Assembly: GCA_040384665.1 (NCBI GenBank)
Contig: JAZKIY010000020.1
Coordinates: 19,581-83,580, forward strand
Direction: 5' to 3'
From: PCRC01 sp040384665
GTDB lineage: Bacteria > Pseudomonadota > Gammaproteobacteria > Burkholderiales > Burkholderiaceae_C
Length of the DNA: 64,000 nucleotides
In this document: positions 25,558 to 35,544 of the stretch, piece by piece
How positions within the stretch are numbered: position 1 is the stretch's first letter
How the letters are laid out: each line of letters begins with the position of its first letter
The notes under the pieces: model-generated
What the model saw: only the letters and a program-made list of their open reading frames with translations
What the model was told of the DNA's origin: nothing
Databases searched by the model: none
Translations under genes and position numbers: made by a program

Positions 25558-26973
25558 TCAGCCCCGCATCAACGCCTCAATCTCCTCCGCCTTCACCGGC
25601 ACCCCCCGGCTGACCAGTTCACACCCGGTCTGGGTGACGATGGCGTCGTCTTCAATCCGGATGCCGATGTTGTGGAACTGTTCCGGCACGCCCTCGGCGG
25701 GCCGCACGTACAGGCCGGGCTCGATGGTGAGCACCATGCCGGGCCGAAGCACGCGGCTGGGGCGGTTGACGATGGTCTCGCCGCTGAGGGGGTCTTTGCG
25801 TTCGCTGGTGCCTTGTTCGCCTGGCTCCACGTAGCTGCCGCAGTCGTGCACGTCCATGCCCAGCCAGTGGCTGGTGCGGTGCATGTAGAAGGGGAAATAG
25901 CTGCGGTTCTCGATCACGTCTTGCGCGCTGCCAACCTTGTTTTTGTCGAGCAAACCCACATCCAGCATGCCCTGCGCCAGCACCTTGACGGTGGCCTCGT
26001 GCGGGTCGGTGAAGCGGGCGCCGGCTTTGGTGGCGGCCACGGCAGCGTCCTGGCTGGCGAGCACCAGGTCGTACAGCGTGCGCTGCGGGCCGGTGAATTG
26101 GCCGTTGGCGGGGAAGGTGCGGGTGATGTCGCTGGCGTACCCGTCCAGCTCGCAGCCGGCGTCGATCAGCACCAGCTCGCCGTCACGCACCGGTGCGGCG
26201 TCGGCGCGGTAGTGCAGCACGCAGGCGTTGGCACCGGCGGCGACGATGGAGCTGTAGGCGGGGTACTGCGAGCCCTGGCGGCGGAATTCGTGCAGCAGTT
26301 CGGCGTCGAGGTGGAATTCGCGCACGTCTTCGCCGGCGCGCAGGCGGCGGGCGCTGAGCTGCATGGCGCGGATGTGCGCCTCGGCGCTGATTTGCGCGGC
26401 GCGGCGCATGGTGGCCTGCTCAAACACGTCTTTGAACAACCGCATCTCGTCCAGCACGCTGCAGAGGTCGCGCTGGTGTTCGGGGCACAGCGCGCCGTAG
26501 CGCACCCGGGCCCGCACGCCGGAAAGCCAGCCGTCCACCTGCGACTCCAGCCCTTTGTGGGTGGCGAACGGGTACCAGACGGTGCCGCGGTTTTCCAGCA
26601 GTTTGGGCAGCTCGGCGTCCAGCGTGGCAACGGAAAAAGCGGCGTCCACACCCAGCGCGGCGGGGGCGGCGTCGGGGCCGAGGCGAAAGCCGTCCCAGAT
26701 CTCGCGCTCCAGGTCTTTGGGCTGGCAGAACAGCGTGCTCTGCCCATCGCTGGTGATGACCAGCCAGGCGTTGGGCTCGGTGAAGCCGGTGAGGTAGTAG
26801 AAGTAGCTGTCGTGCCGGAACAGGAAGTCGCTGTCGCGGTTGCGGGCGCGCTCTGGCGCGGTGGGCACGATGGCGACGCCCGCGCCATTTCTGGCGAGTT
26901 CGGCGGCGACGCGGGCGCGGCGTTGGGCGTAAACAGAGGCGGGGACGGCGGAGGCAGGCACAGCGGTGTTCAT
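25558..26973 (-). CDS. pepP: Xaa-Pro aminopeptidase P
   Basis: A 471-residue metallopeptidase of family M24B that removes an N-terminal residue preceding proline. The creatinase-like N-terminal domain (VAIVPTAPERARNRDSDFLFRHDSYFYYLTGF) is followed by the pita-bread fold with the two-metal site: VLIDAGCELDGYASDITRTFP supplies the two Asp, HRTSHWLGMDVHDCGSY the His, LTIEPGLYV and IRIEDDAIVT the two Glu. Full length. The ATG overlaps the stop of murU (ATGA), placing it third in the speD-murU-pepP unit. Confidence 0.95.
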   Translation of the reverse strand: MNTAVPASAVPASVYAQRRARVAAELARNGAGVAIVPTAPERARNRDSDFLFRHDSYFYYLTGFTEPNAWLVITSDGQSTLFCQPKDLEREIWDGFRLGPDAAPAALGVDAAFSVATLDAELPKLLENRGTVWYPFATHKGLESQVDGWLSGVRARVRYGALCPEHQRDLCSVLDEMRLFKDVFEQATMRRAAQISAEAHIRAMQLSARRLRAGEDVREFHLDAELLHEFRRQGSQYPAYSSIVAAGANACVLHYRADAAPVRDGELVLIDAGCELDGYASDITRTFPANGQFTGPQRTLYDLVLASQDAAVAATKAGARFTDPHEATVKVLAQGMLDVGLLDKNKVGSAQDVIENRSYFPFYMHRTSHWLGMDVHDCGSYVEPGEQGTSERKDPLSGETIVNRPSRVLRPGMVLTIEPGLYVRPAEGVPEQFHNIGIRIEDDAIVTQTGCELVSRGVPVKAEEIEALMRG

Positions 26974-27683
26974 AGGGTGTTCAGTTGGGCCAGCCGCTCC
27001 GGGGTGCCGACGTCGGTCCAGGCCCCAGTGAATAGCTCGGCGGTGATGCGCTGATTGTCCATCGCCGCGCGCAACAGCGGGGCCAGTGGGGCCTTGGTGC
27101 CGGCCGGGTTTCCGGCAGGAATGTCACACCAGGGCGGGGCAAACAGCGCGGCGCGGTACAGACCGACGGTGGAGTAGGTGTGCTGCTGCTTGGCGCGGTT
27201 CAAGGCGGTGCCGTCGCTTGCCAAGCCGAAGTCACCACGCGGGTTGTGCGGTGGGTTGGGCACCAGCCAGAGGTGGGCGAGGCGGTTTGACGCTATTAAA
27301 TTGCTAGCTGTATCGCTAGGAAATACCAGGGATGGGGCATGAATATCCCCTGCAACGACCCAAAAAGTGTCGCCCAGCAGCGGCAAGGCCCGTGAAATGC
27401 CGCCCAGCGTCTCCAGCGCACCGCCAAAGTCGCGGCCTTCGTGGGAATAGGCAAGGCGCACGCCCCAGCGGCTGCCGTCGCCCAGCGTGGCGGGGAACTG
27501 GTCTTCCAGCCAGGCGGTGTTGATGACGATGTCGCGCACGCCGGCGTTTGCCAGCGCCTCAATGTGCCATTCGATCAGCGGTTTGCCGTGCACTTTCAGC
27601 AGGGGTTTGGGGGTGTGGTCGGTCAGCGGCCGCATCCGCTCGCCGCGGCCAGCCGCAAGAATCAGTGCCTTCACTTGGCTCAT
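26970..27683 (-). CDS. murU: N-acetylmuramate-1-phosphate uridylyltransferase (MurU-like nucleotidyltransferase)
   Basis: A 237-residue sugar-nucleotide transferase of the RmlA/GMP family in the short MurU form. The signature ALILAAGRGERMRPLTDHTPKPLLKVHGKPLIEW binds the nucleotide, and GDIHAP, LVPNPPHNPRGDFGL and WTDVGTPERLAQLN are typical of MurU, which activates recycled MurNAc-1-phosphate with UTP, bypassing de novo synthesis. The usual partner kinase AmgK is not adjacent here. Residues around VFPSDTASNLIASN are encoded by an AT-rich patch resembling the dispersed repeat (27285-27326). Both ends overlap neighbours by 4 bp. A mannose-1-phosphate specificity is less likely but not excluded. 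Confidence 0.85.
   Translation of the reverse strand: MSQVKALILAAGRGERMRPLTDHTPKPLLKVHGKPLIEWHIEALANAGVRDIVINTAWLEDQFPATLGDGSRWGVRLAYSHEGRDFGGALETLGGISRALPLLGDTFWVVAGDIHAPSLVFPSDTASNLIASNRLAHLWLVPNPPHNPRGDFGLASDGTALNRAKQQHTYSTVGLYRAALFAPPWCDIPAGNPAGTKAPLAPLLRAAMDNQRITAELFTGAWTDVGTPERLAQLNTL
27285..27326 (-). repeat. Possible R1 repeat fragment inside murU
   Basis: A short AT-rich patch in a GC-rich gene. Read on the minus strand it contains CCTAGCGATAC and then GCTAGCAATTTAATAGCG, comparable to the end of R1 (CCTAGTGAAAC, GCTATTGAATCAATAGCA). It is weaker than copies A-E. Confidence 0.4.
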
Positions 27684-28057
27684 GCGGTTTCCCCCCGGTC
27701 CAACGACCGTTGCTCTGTCCACTCGGGTGCAAAGTGCGCCACCAGCGCCGCCATCAGCTGCCGCGCCCTGGCCGAATGGTTGCCACCGAAGTTGCACACA
27801 TACACGTCCAGCGTCACCGCGCGCTGCTCGGGCCAGGTGTGCACACACAGGTGCGACTCGGCCAGCAGCACGGTGGCGGTCACACCGCCGGGGCCGTGCG
27901 GCGTGGCGGGGAAGGCGTGGCCCAGCCGCGCCACGGCCTGCAGGCCCACCGCGCCCACGGCCTGCTCGCACCAACCGAGCAGGCGCGTGGCATCGGTCAG
28001 CCAGGCGCTGTCGCAGCGGCATTGGTAGAGGTCGGCGGTGAGGTGCAGGCCTTGCAT
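27680..28057 (-). CDS. speD: S-adenosylmethionine decarboxylase proenzyme
   Basis: A 125-residue class 1 prokaryotic AdoMet decarboxylase. The proenzyme cleaves itself to make a pyruvoyl cofactor from the serine in LAESHLCVHTWPE, and CNFGGNHSARAR lies near the C-terminus, as in the family. The product, decarboxylated AdoMet, donates aminopropyl groups for spermidine. ATG 28057 (MQGLHLTADLYQC) matches usual family starts; ATG 28075 would add six residues. Its stop overlaps the murU start (ATGA). It is the only speD in the window and could feed the membrane aminopropyltransferase about 11 kb away. Confidence 0.9.
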   Translation of the reverse strand: MQGLHLTADLYQCRCDSAWLTDATRLLGWCEQAVGAVGLQAVARLGHAFPATPHGPGGVTATVLLAESHLCVHTWPEQRAVTLDVYVCNFGGNHSARARQLMAALVAHFAPEWTEQRSLDRGETA

Positions 28058-28219
28058 CTGCGCACTGTAGAACATTTGCCGCTGGGTTCATCAACGCTGA
28101 AGCCACCGTTCACACATCCTGAAGCCGCCCGCCGGGCGCGGGCCAGCCGGGGCGCGCCTCGCCGGTTAAAATCATCGGCTTCCCCGCGTCCCTTTCCCCA
28201 CCCTTTTCGGAGCCGCCCG

Positions 28220-30277
<2,058 letters not shown>

Positions 30278-30317
30278 GCCGACCCCTTTTTATTTCAACC
30301 TTGGAAAAGAGAAGAGC

Positions 30318-31316
30318 ATGAGCATCAAAGTAGGCATCAACGGTTTCGGTCGCATCGGGCGCATGGTGTTCCGCGCCGCTGTCCAGAACTTCAACGACAT
30401 CGAGATCGTCGGCATCAACGACCTGCTGGAGCCCGACTACCTGGCCTACATGCTGCAGTACGACTCGGTCCATGGCCGCTTCAAGGGCGAGGTTTCGGTC
30501 GAAGGCAACACGCTGGTCGTCAACGGCAAAAAAATCCGCCTGACGCAAGAGCGTGACCCCGCCAACCTGAAGTGGAACGAGGTCGGCGCCGACATCGTGG
30601 TCGAAGCCACCGGCCTGTTCCTCGACAAAGTCACTGCCGAGAAACACCTCGCCGCTGGCGCCAAAAAGGTGGTGATGTCCGCCCCCTCCAAAGACGACAC
30701 CCCGATGTTCGTCTTCGGCGTGAACGACAAGACCTACGCCGGCCAGACCATCATCTCCAACGCCTCGTGCACCACCAACTGCCTGGCCCCCTTGGCCAAG
30801 GTGCTGAACGACAAATGGGGCATCAAGCGTGGCCTGATGACCACGGTGCACGCCGCCACCGCCACCCAGAAAACCGTGGACGGCCCGAGCAACAAAGACT
30901 GGCGCGGCGGCCGCGGCATCCTGGAAAACATCATCCCTTCCAGCACCGGCGCTGCCAAGGCGGTGGGCGTGGTGATTCCCGAGCTGAACAAAAAGCTGAC
31001 CGGCATGAGCTTCCGCGTGCCAACCAGCGACGTGTCGGTGGTCGACTTGACGGTCGAACTGCTGAAAGAAGCCAGCTACAAAGAGATCTGCGCCGAGTTC
31101 AAGGCGCAGTCTGAAGGCGCCATGAAAGGCGTGCTTGGCTACACCGAAGACAAGGTCGTTGCGACCGACTTCCGTGGCGACGCCCGCACCTCCATCTTCG
31201 ACGCCGACGCCGGCATCGCGCTGGACAGCACCTTTGTGAAGCTGGTCAGCTGGTACGACAACGAGTGGGGCTATTCCAACAAGACGCTCGAGATGGTCCG
31301 CGTCATCGCGAAGTAA
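30318..31316 (+). CDS. gap: Glyceraldehyde-3-phosphate dehydrogenase, type I
   Basis: A 332-residue enzyme that oxidises glyceraldehyde-3-phosphate with phosphate to 1,3-bisphosphoglycerate. The NAD motif GINGFGRIGRMVFRAA, the acidic GINDLLEPDYLAYMLQYDS segment favouring NAD over NADP, and the active-site ASCTTNCLAP with its nucleophilic Cys are clear, as are HAATATQK and WYDNEWGYSNK. A purine-rich GAAAAGAGAAGAG ribosome site precedes ATG. A strong terminator lies 16 bp after the stop. Confidence 0.97.
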   Translation: MSIKVGINGFGRIGRMVFRAAVQNFNDIEIVGINDLLEPDYLAYMLQYDSVHGRFKGEVSVEGNTLVVNGKKIRLTQERDPANLKWNEVGADIVVEATGLFLDKVTAEKHLAAGAKKVVMSAPSKDDTPMFVFGVNDKTYAGQTIISNASCTTNCLAPLAKVLNDKWGIKRGLMTTVHAATATQKTVDGPSNKDWRGGRGILENIIPSSTGAAKAVGVVIPELNKKLTGMSFRVPTSDVSVVDLTVELLKEASYKEICAEFKAQSEGAMKGVLGYTEDKVVATDFRGDARTSIFDADAGIALDSTFVKLVSWYDNEWGYSNKTLEMVRVIAK

Positions 31317-31331
31317 ACCGCGCTGCGCCAC

Positions 31332-31354
31332 AAGCCGCCTTCGGGCGGCTTTTT
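31332..31354 (+). terminator. Rho-independent terminator after gap
   Basis: AAGCCGCC, loop TTCG, GGCGGCTT and a run of T form a compact UUCG-capped hairpin closing the tkt-gap unit. Confidence 0.93.
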
Positions 31355-31463
31355 CGTTTCTGGCGGGTTTTCCTCTCTTTTTTTCAGGCATTTCGCATGC
31401 CGCACCCCGGTAATATCTTCAGGATACGCTCCTAAAGTCATAGCGCCGAGCCCCGGTACCCCC

Positions 31464-33359
31464 ATGCGAAACACCGCCTCCCACCTGTTCCTTCTGCTTT
31501 TGACGGCCGTGGTGTGCCTGAACACGGCGCCACCCGCCCGGGCGCAAACCGGCCAGGCCAGCCCCCCACTGCACGAGGTGCGTGGCCTGATCGTCAAGCT
31601 CAAGCCAGGCGCGACCGGGCTGGTGCAACGCGAATCGCCACAAGGCGCGCGCCTGCGGCTGGCCTCGGTGGCACAGGGCGCCGAAGTGGCTTCCGACGAC
31701 AGCCGCCCGGTGGGCCAGGGCCACCAGCTGCTGCGCCTGCGCCAGGGCCTGCAGGGCGAGGCGCTGGCCCAGGCGCTGCGGCGGCTGCGCCAGCACCCGG
31801 AGGTGGCGTCGGTGGAGCCCGATGTGCGCGTCAAGCGGCTGGCCACGCCCAACGACCCGGACTTTGCGCTGCGGCAGTTCCACCTGCAAACGCCCGGCCC
31901 CGGCCAGCTGAGCGCGGTCAACATGCCCGCCGCGTGGGACATCACCACCGGCAGCCCGGTCACCGTGGCGGTGCTGGACACCGGCGTGCGCTTTGCCCAC
32001 CCCGAGCTGCAGGGCCGCCTGCTGCCGGGCTACGACTTCGTGGCCGAGGTGGAGATGGCCAACGACGGCAACGGCCGCGACGCCGACCCCACCGACCCGG
32101 GCGACTGGGTCACCGCCGCCGAGACGCTGCGGCCGCTGTTCCAGGGTTGTGATGCCGAGAACAGCTCCTGGCACGGCACCTTCATCGCCGGCCAGCTGGC
32201 CGCGCTGAGCAACAACAGCGCCGGCGTGGCCGGGCTGAACTGGAACGGCCGGGTGCTGCCGGTGCGGATTTCCGGCAAGTGCGGCGCGATGCTGAGCGAC
32301 ATCCTCGACGGCATCCGCTGGGCCGCCGGCCTGCCGGTGGACGGCGTGCCGGCCAACCCAACGCCCGCGCGCATCATCAACCTCAGTTTTGGTGGCGACC
32401 AGCCCTGCAGCGCCAGCTACCAGGACGTGATCGACGAAATCACCGCCGCCGGTGCGCTGCTGGTGGTGGCGGCCGGCAACGAGGCCGGCCCGGTCCGGCG
32501 CCCGGCCGACTGCGCCGGCGTGCTGGCGGTGGGCGCGGTCAACGCCGCCGGCACCAAGACCAGCTACAGCAACGTCGGCAGCACCGTTGGCCTGAGCGCG
32601 CCGGGCGGCACCAGCGCACAACCGCTGTACTCGCTCGTCAACGACGGCCTGACCGGTCCGCTCAACGACACCTTTGGCAACCGCGCAGGCACCAGCTTTT
32701 CCACGCCTCTGGCGGCTGGCGTCGTCTCGCTGATGCTGTCGGCCAACCCGGCGCTGAGCCCGGCGCAGCTGCTGGCCCGCCTGCGCGCCGGCACCCGGCC
32801 TTTCCCGGTCAACGCCACGCTGCCCAACTGCGGCGCCAGTTTTGCCGGCAGCTGCAACTGCACCACCAGCACCTGCGGCAGCGGCCTGCTGGACGGCCTG
32901 CTGGCCCTGCAACAGGCCGTCAACCCGATGGCGGTGATCGCCGCCGTGGACAACCCCACCCCCGGTGCCGTGGTGCCGCTGGACGGCCGTGCCAGCAGCG
33001 CAGCGCCCGGCAACACCCTGGTCGGCTACGCGTGGACACAGCTCAGCGGGCCGGCCGTCACCGTGCGCAACGCCACGCAGGCGCTGGCCAGCGTGACCCT
33101 GCCGGCGCAGGCCGACAGCTTCGTTTTCCGCCTGCGGGTGACCGACAACACCGGCCGCACCGCCGAACAAACGCTCAGCGTCAACCCGGTGGGCGCCAGC
33201 AGCACCCCCACAGCCACCAGCAGCACGGGCAGCGGTGGCGGTGGCGGTGGCGGGGGCGGCGGGGCCTGGTCTGTTGGCTGGGGGTTGGGCCTGTGGGCCT
33301 TGGCGCTGGTGCTGGCGGCCGGGCGCTGGCAGGCCATGCGGCGCGCCAAAAACGCCTGA
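31464..33359 (+). CDS. Secreted S8 subtilisin-family protease with Gly-rich C-terminal sorting tail
   Basis: A 631-residue subtilase. A signal peptide (to ARA, about residue 27) is followed by an inhibitor-type propeptide (RGLIVKLKPGATGLVQ through HPEVASVEPDVRV). The catalytic triad is intact: D172 in AVLDTGVRFAHPEL, H237 in SSWHGTFIAGQL, S411 in AGTSFSTPLAAG. A PKD/REJ-like domain spans about 485-575. The end is a poly-Gly stretch, one transmembrane helix (VGWGLGLWALALVLAA) and RRAK, the tripartite plan of GlyGly-CTERM proteins cut by rhombosortase. No rhombosortase gene is in this window. Cysteine pairs (CGASFAGSCNC, CGSG) suggest disulfides. Confidence 0.9.
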   Translation: MRNTASHLFLLLLTAVVCLNTAPPARAQTGQASPPLHEVRGLIVKLKPGATGLVQRESPQGARLRLASVAQGAEVASDDSRPVGQGHQLLRLRQGLQGEALAQALRRLRQHPEVASVEPDVRVKRLATPNDPDFALRQFHLQTPGPGQLSAVNMPAAWDITTGSPVTVAVLDTGVRFAHPELQGRLLPGYDFVAEVEMANDGNGRDADPTDPGDWVTAAETLRPLFQGCDAENSSWHGTFIAGQLAALSNNSAGVAGLNWNGRVLPVRISGKCGAMLSDILDGIRWAAGLPVDGVPANPTPARIINLSFGGDQPCSASYQDVIDEITAAGALLVVAAGNEAGPVRRPADCAGVLAVGAVNAAGTKTSYSNVGSTVGLSAPGGTSAQPLYSLVNDGLTGPLNDTFGNRAGTSFSTPLAAGVVSLMLSANPALSPAQLLARLRAGTRPFPVNATLPNCGASFAGSCNCTTSTCGSGLLDGLLALQQAVNPMAVIAAVDNPTPGAVVPLDGRASSAAPGNTLVGYAWTQLSGPAVTVRNATQALASVTLPAQADSFVFRLRVTDNTGRTAEQTLSVNPVGASSTPTATSSTGSGGGGGGGGGGAWSVGWGLGLWALALVLAAGRWQAMRRAKNA

Positions 33360-33404
33360 ATTGGCCCGGAATGGCCTTGTGCGGCGCCTTCGCAGCGCTT
33401 GCCG

Positions 33405-33476
33405 GCCAGATTTAAAGCCTTTTTGGCCTCAAGCCCTAGTGAAACCTTGTGATTCAGCTATTGAATCAATAGCAAT
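33405..33476 (+). repeat. Dispersed repeat R1, copy B
   Basis: The clearest copy, in the convergent gap between the protease and the SPOR gene: AGATTTAAAGCC, TTTTTGGCCTCAAGCC, CTAGTGAAACCTTGTG, then the perfect-arm palindrome GCTATTGAATCAATAGC (8-bp arms, single central base). Confidence 0.8.
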
Positions 33477-33489
33477 CTGACGCCCAGCG

Positions 33490-34143
33490 TCAGTTGCAGG
33501 GCCGCAGCGCACGGCCCGCCAGTGGCGTTTTCAGGCTGTCCAGGCGGGCGCGCAGCGCGTCGTCCACCACCGCAAAACGCAGCACCTGGCCACGCAGCTC
33601 GGCGCGCTCGCGCACCACCCGCGCGCTGACCACGCCACGCCCCTCCAACTGCTTCAGCGCCAGCGTGGCGTCCGCCTCGGTTGAGAAACGGCCGAGCGAC
33701 AGGCCGGGCTGGAATTCGGGTGCCGTGACCGGGTCGAACTTCACATTGCGGCGGCCCAGTTCGGCTTTTTTGCGGGCCAACACGTCGGCGTCGGTGTACT
33801 TGCCCATGTAGACCATCCAGCGCGCCGGCTCCATCCCCTCCGCCACCCGCCAGCTGCCCTCGGGCCAGTCGGCCAGGGCGGTGCGCAGGGCCTGGGCTTC
33901 GGCCTCGTCAAACAGGCCGGCCTGCAGGCAGGTTTGGGGGGTGGTCGAGGCCTCGATGCGGCGCGCCTCGTCGGCGGGCAGCAGGCGCACCCGCTCCGGC
34001 CGGACCTGCCGCTCCAGCCGCTGCGGCTCGGAAGGCGAGACCGGTCCCAGCCCGTACGGCGCCAGCAGGCCCTGGGACCACGCAAAAAAGCCAAGGTTGG
34101 CCAACAGCAGGGAGATGAACAACAGGCGCACCATGGGCACCAT
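33490..34143 (-). CDS. Membrane-anchored SPOR-like protein
   Basis: A 217-residue protein with one N-terminal transmembrane helix (MVRLLFISLLLANLGFFAWSQGLL) and a periplasmic region. The C-terminal two-thirds resemble a SPOR peptidoglycan-binding domain: WMVYMGKYTDADVLARKKAELGRRNV and LSLGRFSTEADATLALKQLEGRGVVSARVV, the paired beta-alpha units of that fold. SPOR domains bind denuded glycan strands, often at division sites. Two ATGs (34143, 34134) are possible starts. It follows birA by 10 bp on the same strand and probably shares its transcript. Confidence 0.78.
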   Translation of the reverse strand: MVPMVRLLFISLLLANLGFFAWSQGLLAPYGLGPVSPSEPQRLERQVRPERVRLLPADEARRIEASTTPQTCLQAGLFDEAEAQALRTALADWPEGSWRVAEGMEPARWMVYMGKYTDADVLARKKAELGRRNVKFDPVTAPEFQPGLSLGRFSTEADATLALKQLEGRGVVSARVVRERAELRGQVLRFAVVDDALRARLDSLKTPLAGRALRPCN

Positions 34144-34153
34144 GGTAACGACT

Positions 34154-34933
34154 TCAGGCCGGCCGCACGCTCACTTCGGCACTGGTCACTTCCTTGATGC
34201 AGGCGTCGGTCTGCACCAGCAGCGCGCCGCCGGGGCTGACGCCGCAGGCCACGCCGTCCAGCGCGTCGGCGCTGCCGCCCAGCACGCTGACGCGGCGGCC
34301 GCGCAGCGCGTCACGCGCTTCAAAGGCGGTGCGAAAAGGCGCGAAGCCGGTGCGCTCAAAACGCAGCAGGGTCTGCAGCAGCGGCGCGGCCAGGCGGCCC
34401 AGCGCGGCCGGGGCGGTGGCCTCGGGCCACAGCTGCGCCAGCCAGGCCGGTGGCGTGGCCAGGCCCTCGGCGGGCCGGGGGCCGATGTTCAGCCCCACGC
34501 CCACCACCACCATGCGCTGCTCGGCCACGGCGGCGGTTTCAATCAGGATGCCCCCGAGCTTGCGGTCGCCCTCGGGTTCTGTGAGCCAGAGGTCGTTCGG
34601 CCATTTGAGGCGGATGCTGTTGTGCAGGCTCTGGGCCACGCTGGTGCCCACCGCCAGCGACAGGCCAGACCAGTCGGGCGGGGCCAGGGGCAGGGCCACG
34701 GAGAAGGTGAGTGCGGCGGTGTCCCCGTCGCTCAGCCACTGGCGGCCCAGCCGGCCCCGGCCCGCGGTCTGGCGCTCGGCCACCAGCAGCACCGGCGCGG
34801 TCTGGCCGGCGCGCACACGGCGCATCAGTTCGGAGTTGGTGGAGTCGACCTCGGGCAAGACCTCGACGGTGAAATCGGGCAGCAGCGGGTACACCGCCTC
34901 CCAGATGTCTTCAGAAGGCCAGTGCAGCGCCAC
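34154..34933 (-). CDS. birA: Biotin--[acetyl-CoA-carboxylase] ligase
   Basis: BirA activates biotin to biotinyl-AMP and attaches it to the biotin carboxyl carrier protein. The catalytic core is intact: VDSTNSELMRR, AERQTAGRGRLGRQW (the biotinyl-AMP loop), LKWPNDLWL and GGILIE with VGVGLNIG. GTG 34933 is chosen: GAGAGG lies 7 bp upstream and the frame begins 11 bp after the SET gene; an ATG at 35011 would overlap the SET gene. With 259 residues it lacks the N-terminal winged helix, so it is a monofunctional ligase rather than a repressor. Confidence 0.92.
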   Translation of the reverse strand: MALHWPSEDIWEAVYPLLPDFTVEVLPEVDSTNSELMRRVRAGQTAPVLLVAERQTAGRGRLGRQWLSDGDTAALTFSVALPLAPPDWSGLSLAVGTSVAQSLHNSIRLKWPNDLWLTEPEGDRKLGGILIETAAVAEQRMVVVGVGLNIGPRPAEGLATPPAWLAQLWPEATAPAALGRLAAPLLQTLLRFERTGFAPFRTAFEARDALRGRRVSVLGGSADALDGVACGVSPGGALLVQTDACIKEVTSAEVSVRPA

Positions 34934-34944
34934 AGGTGGGCCTC

Positions 34945-35451
34945 TCAGCCCAATTTCCGCCGCTTGGGCGAGAGCAGCGTGCCGCGGCAGGCCGCCGTGC
35001 CACACCAGCACGGGTACTCGGCCTTGAGCTTGGGCGTGTAGCGCATGTCGATCACGAGGCCGTAGTCAAAGCTGAGTTCTTCGCCGGCCGGGATGTTGCG
35101 CAGCGCGTGGAGGAAGATGCGGCCCTCGTCTTCCAGCGGTTCGCAGTTCGGGTCGCAGCTGTGGTTGATCCAGCGGGCGCTGTTGCCATTGACGCCACCG
35201 TCGATCACATGCTTGTCATCGATGTGGAAGTAAAAGGTGTGGTTGGGGTTGGCCGGGTCGTGTGGGTGACGGCGCAGCGCTTCTTTCCAGGTGATGATTT
35301 CCCCGGTGTACTCGATCAGCAGCTCGCCTTCGGCAATGTCCACCAGCGCAAACACCCCCTTGCCATGCACCCCAGAGCGGCGGACCTGAATGCGCCGCCC
35401 GTTCGTTGGGGGGGTGGCCGGAACAGGCTGGGGCGAGGGGTTTTTCAGCAC
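34945..35451 (-). CDS. SET-domain protein methyltransferase
   Basis: A 168-residue protein consisting almost wholly of a SET domain, a lysine methyltransferase fold best known from eukaryotic chromatin. Motifs are HGKGVFALVDIAEGELLIEYTGE, the AdoMet/active-site NSARWINHSCDPNCEP, GEELSFDYG, and the post-SET zinc-binding cysteines YPCWCGTAACRGTLL with the NHSCDPNC cysteine. GTG 35451 is the only reasonable start; no good ribosome site is seen. It is divergently arranged with topB, whose product ends in a Lys/Ala histone-like tail and a SWIB domain. The substrate is unknown. Confidence 0.88.
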   Translation of the reverse strand: MLKNPSPQPVPATPPTNGRRIQVRRSGVHGKGVFALVDIAEGELLIEYTGEIITWKEALRRHPHDPANPNHTFYFHIDDKHVIDGGVNGNSARWINHSCDPNCEPLEDEGRIFLHALRNIPAGEELSFDYGLVIDMRYTPKLKAEYPCWCGTAACRGTLLSPKRRKLG

Positions 35452-35544
35452 GGTTGAAAAATTTGGTATGTTGAAAGCATGCAGGTGCGCGTGTGTGCGT
35501 GCAGGCGTGCGCAGGTGCGCGCGAGGAAACCGGATTGTAATGAG

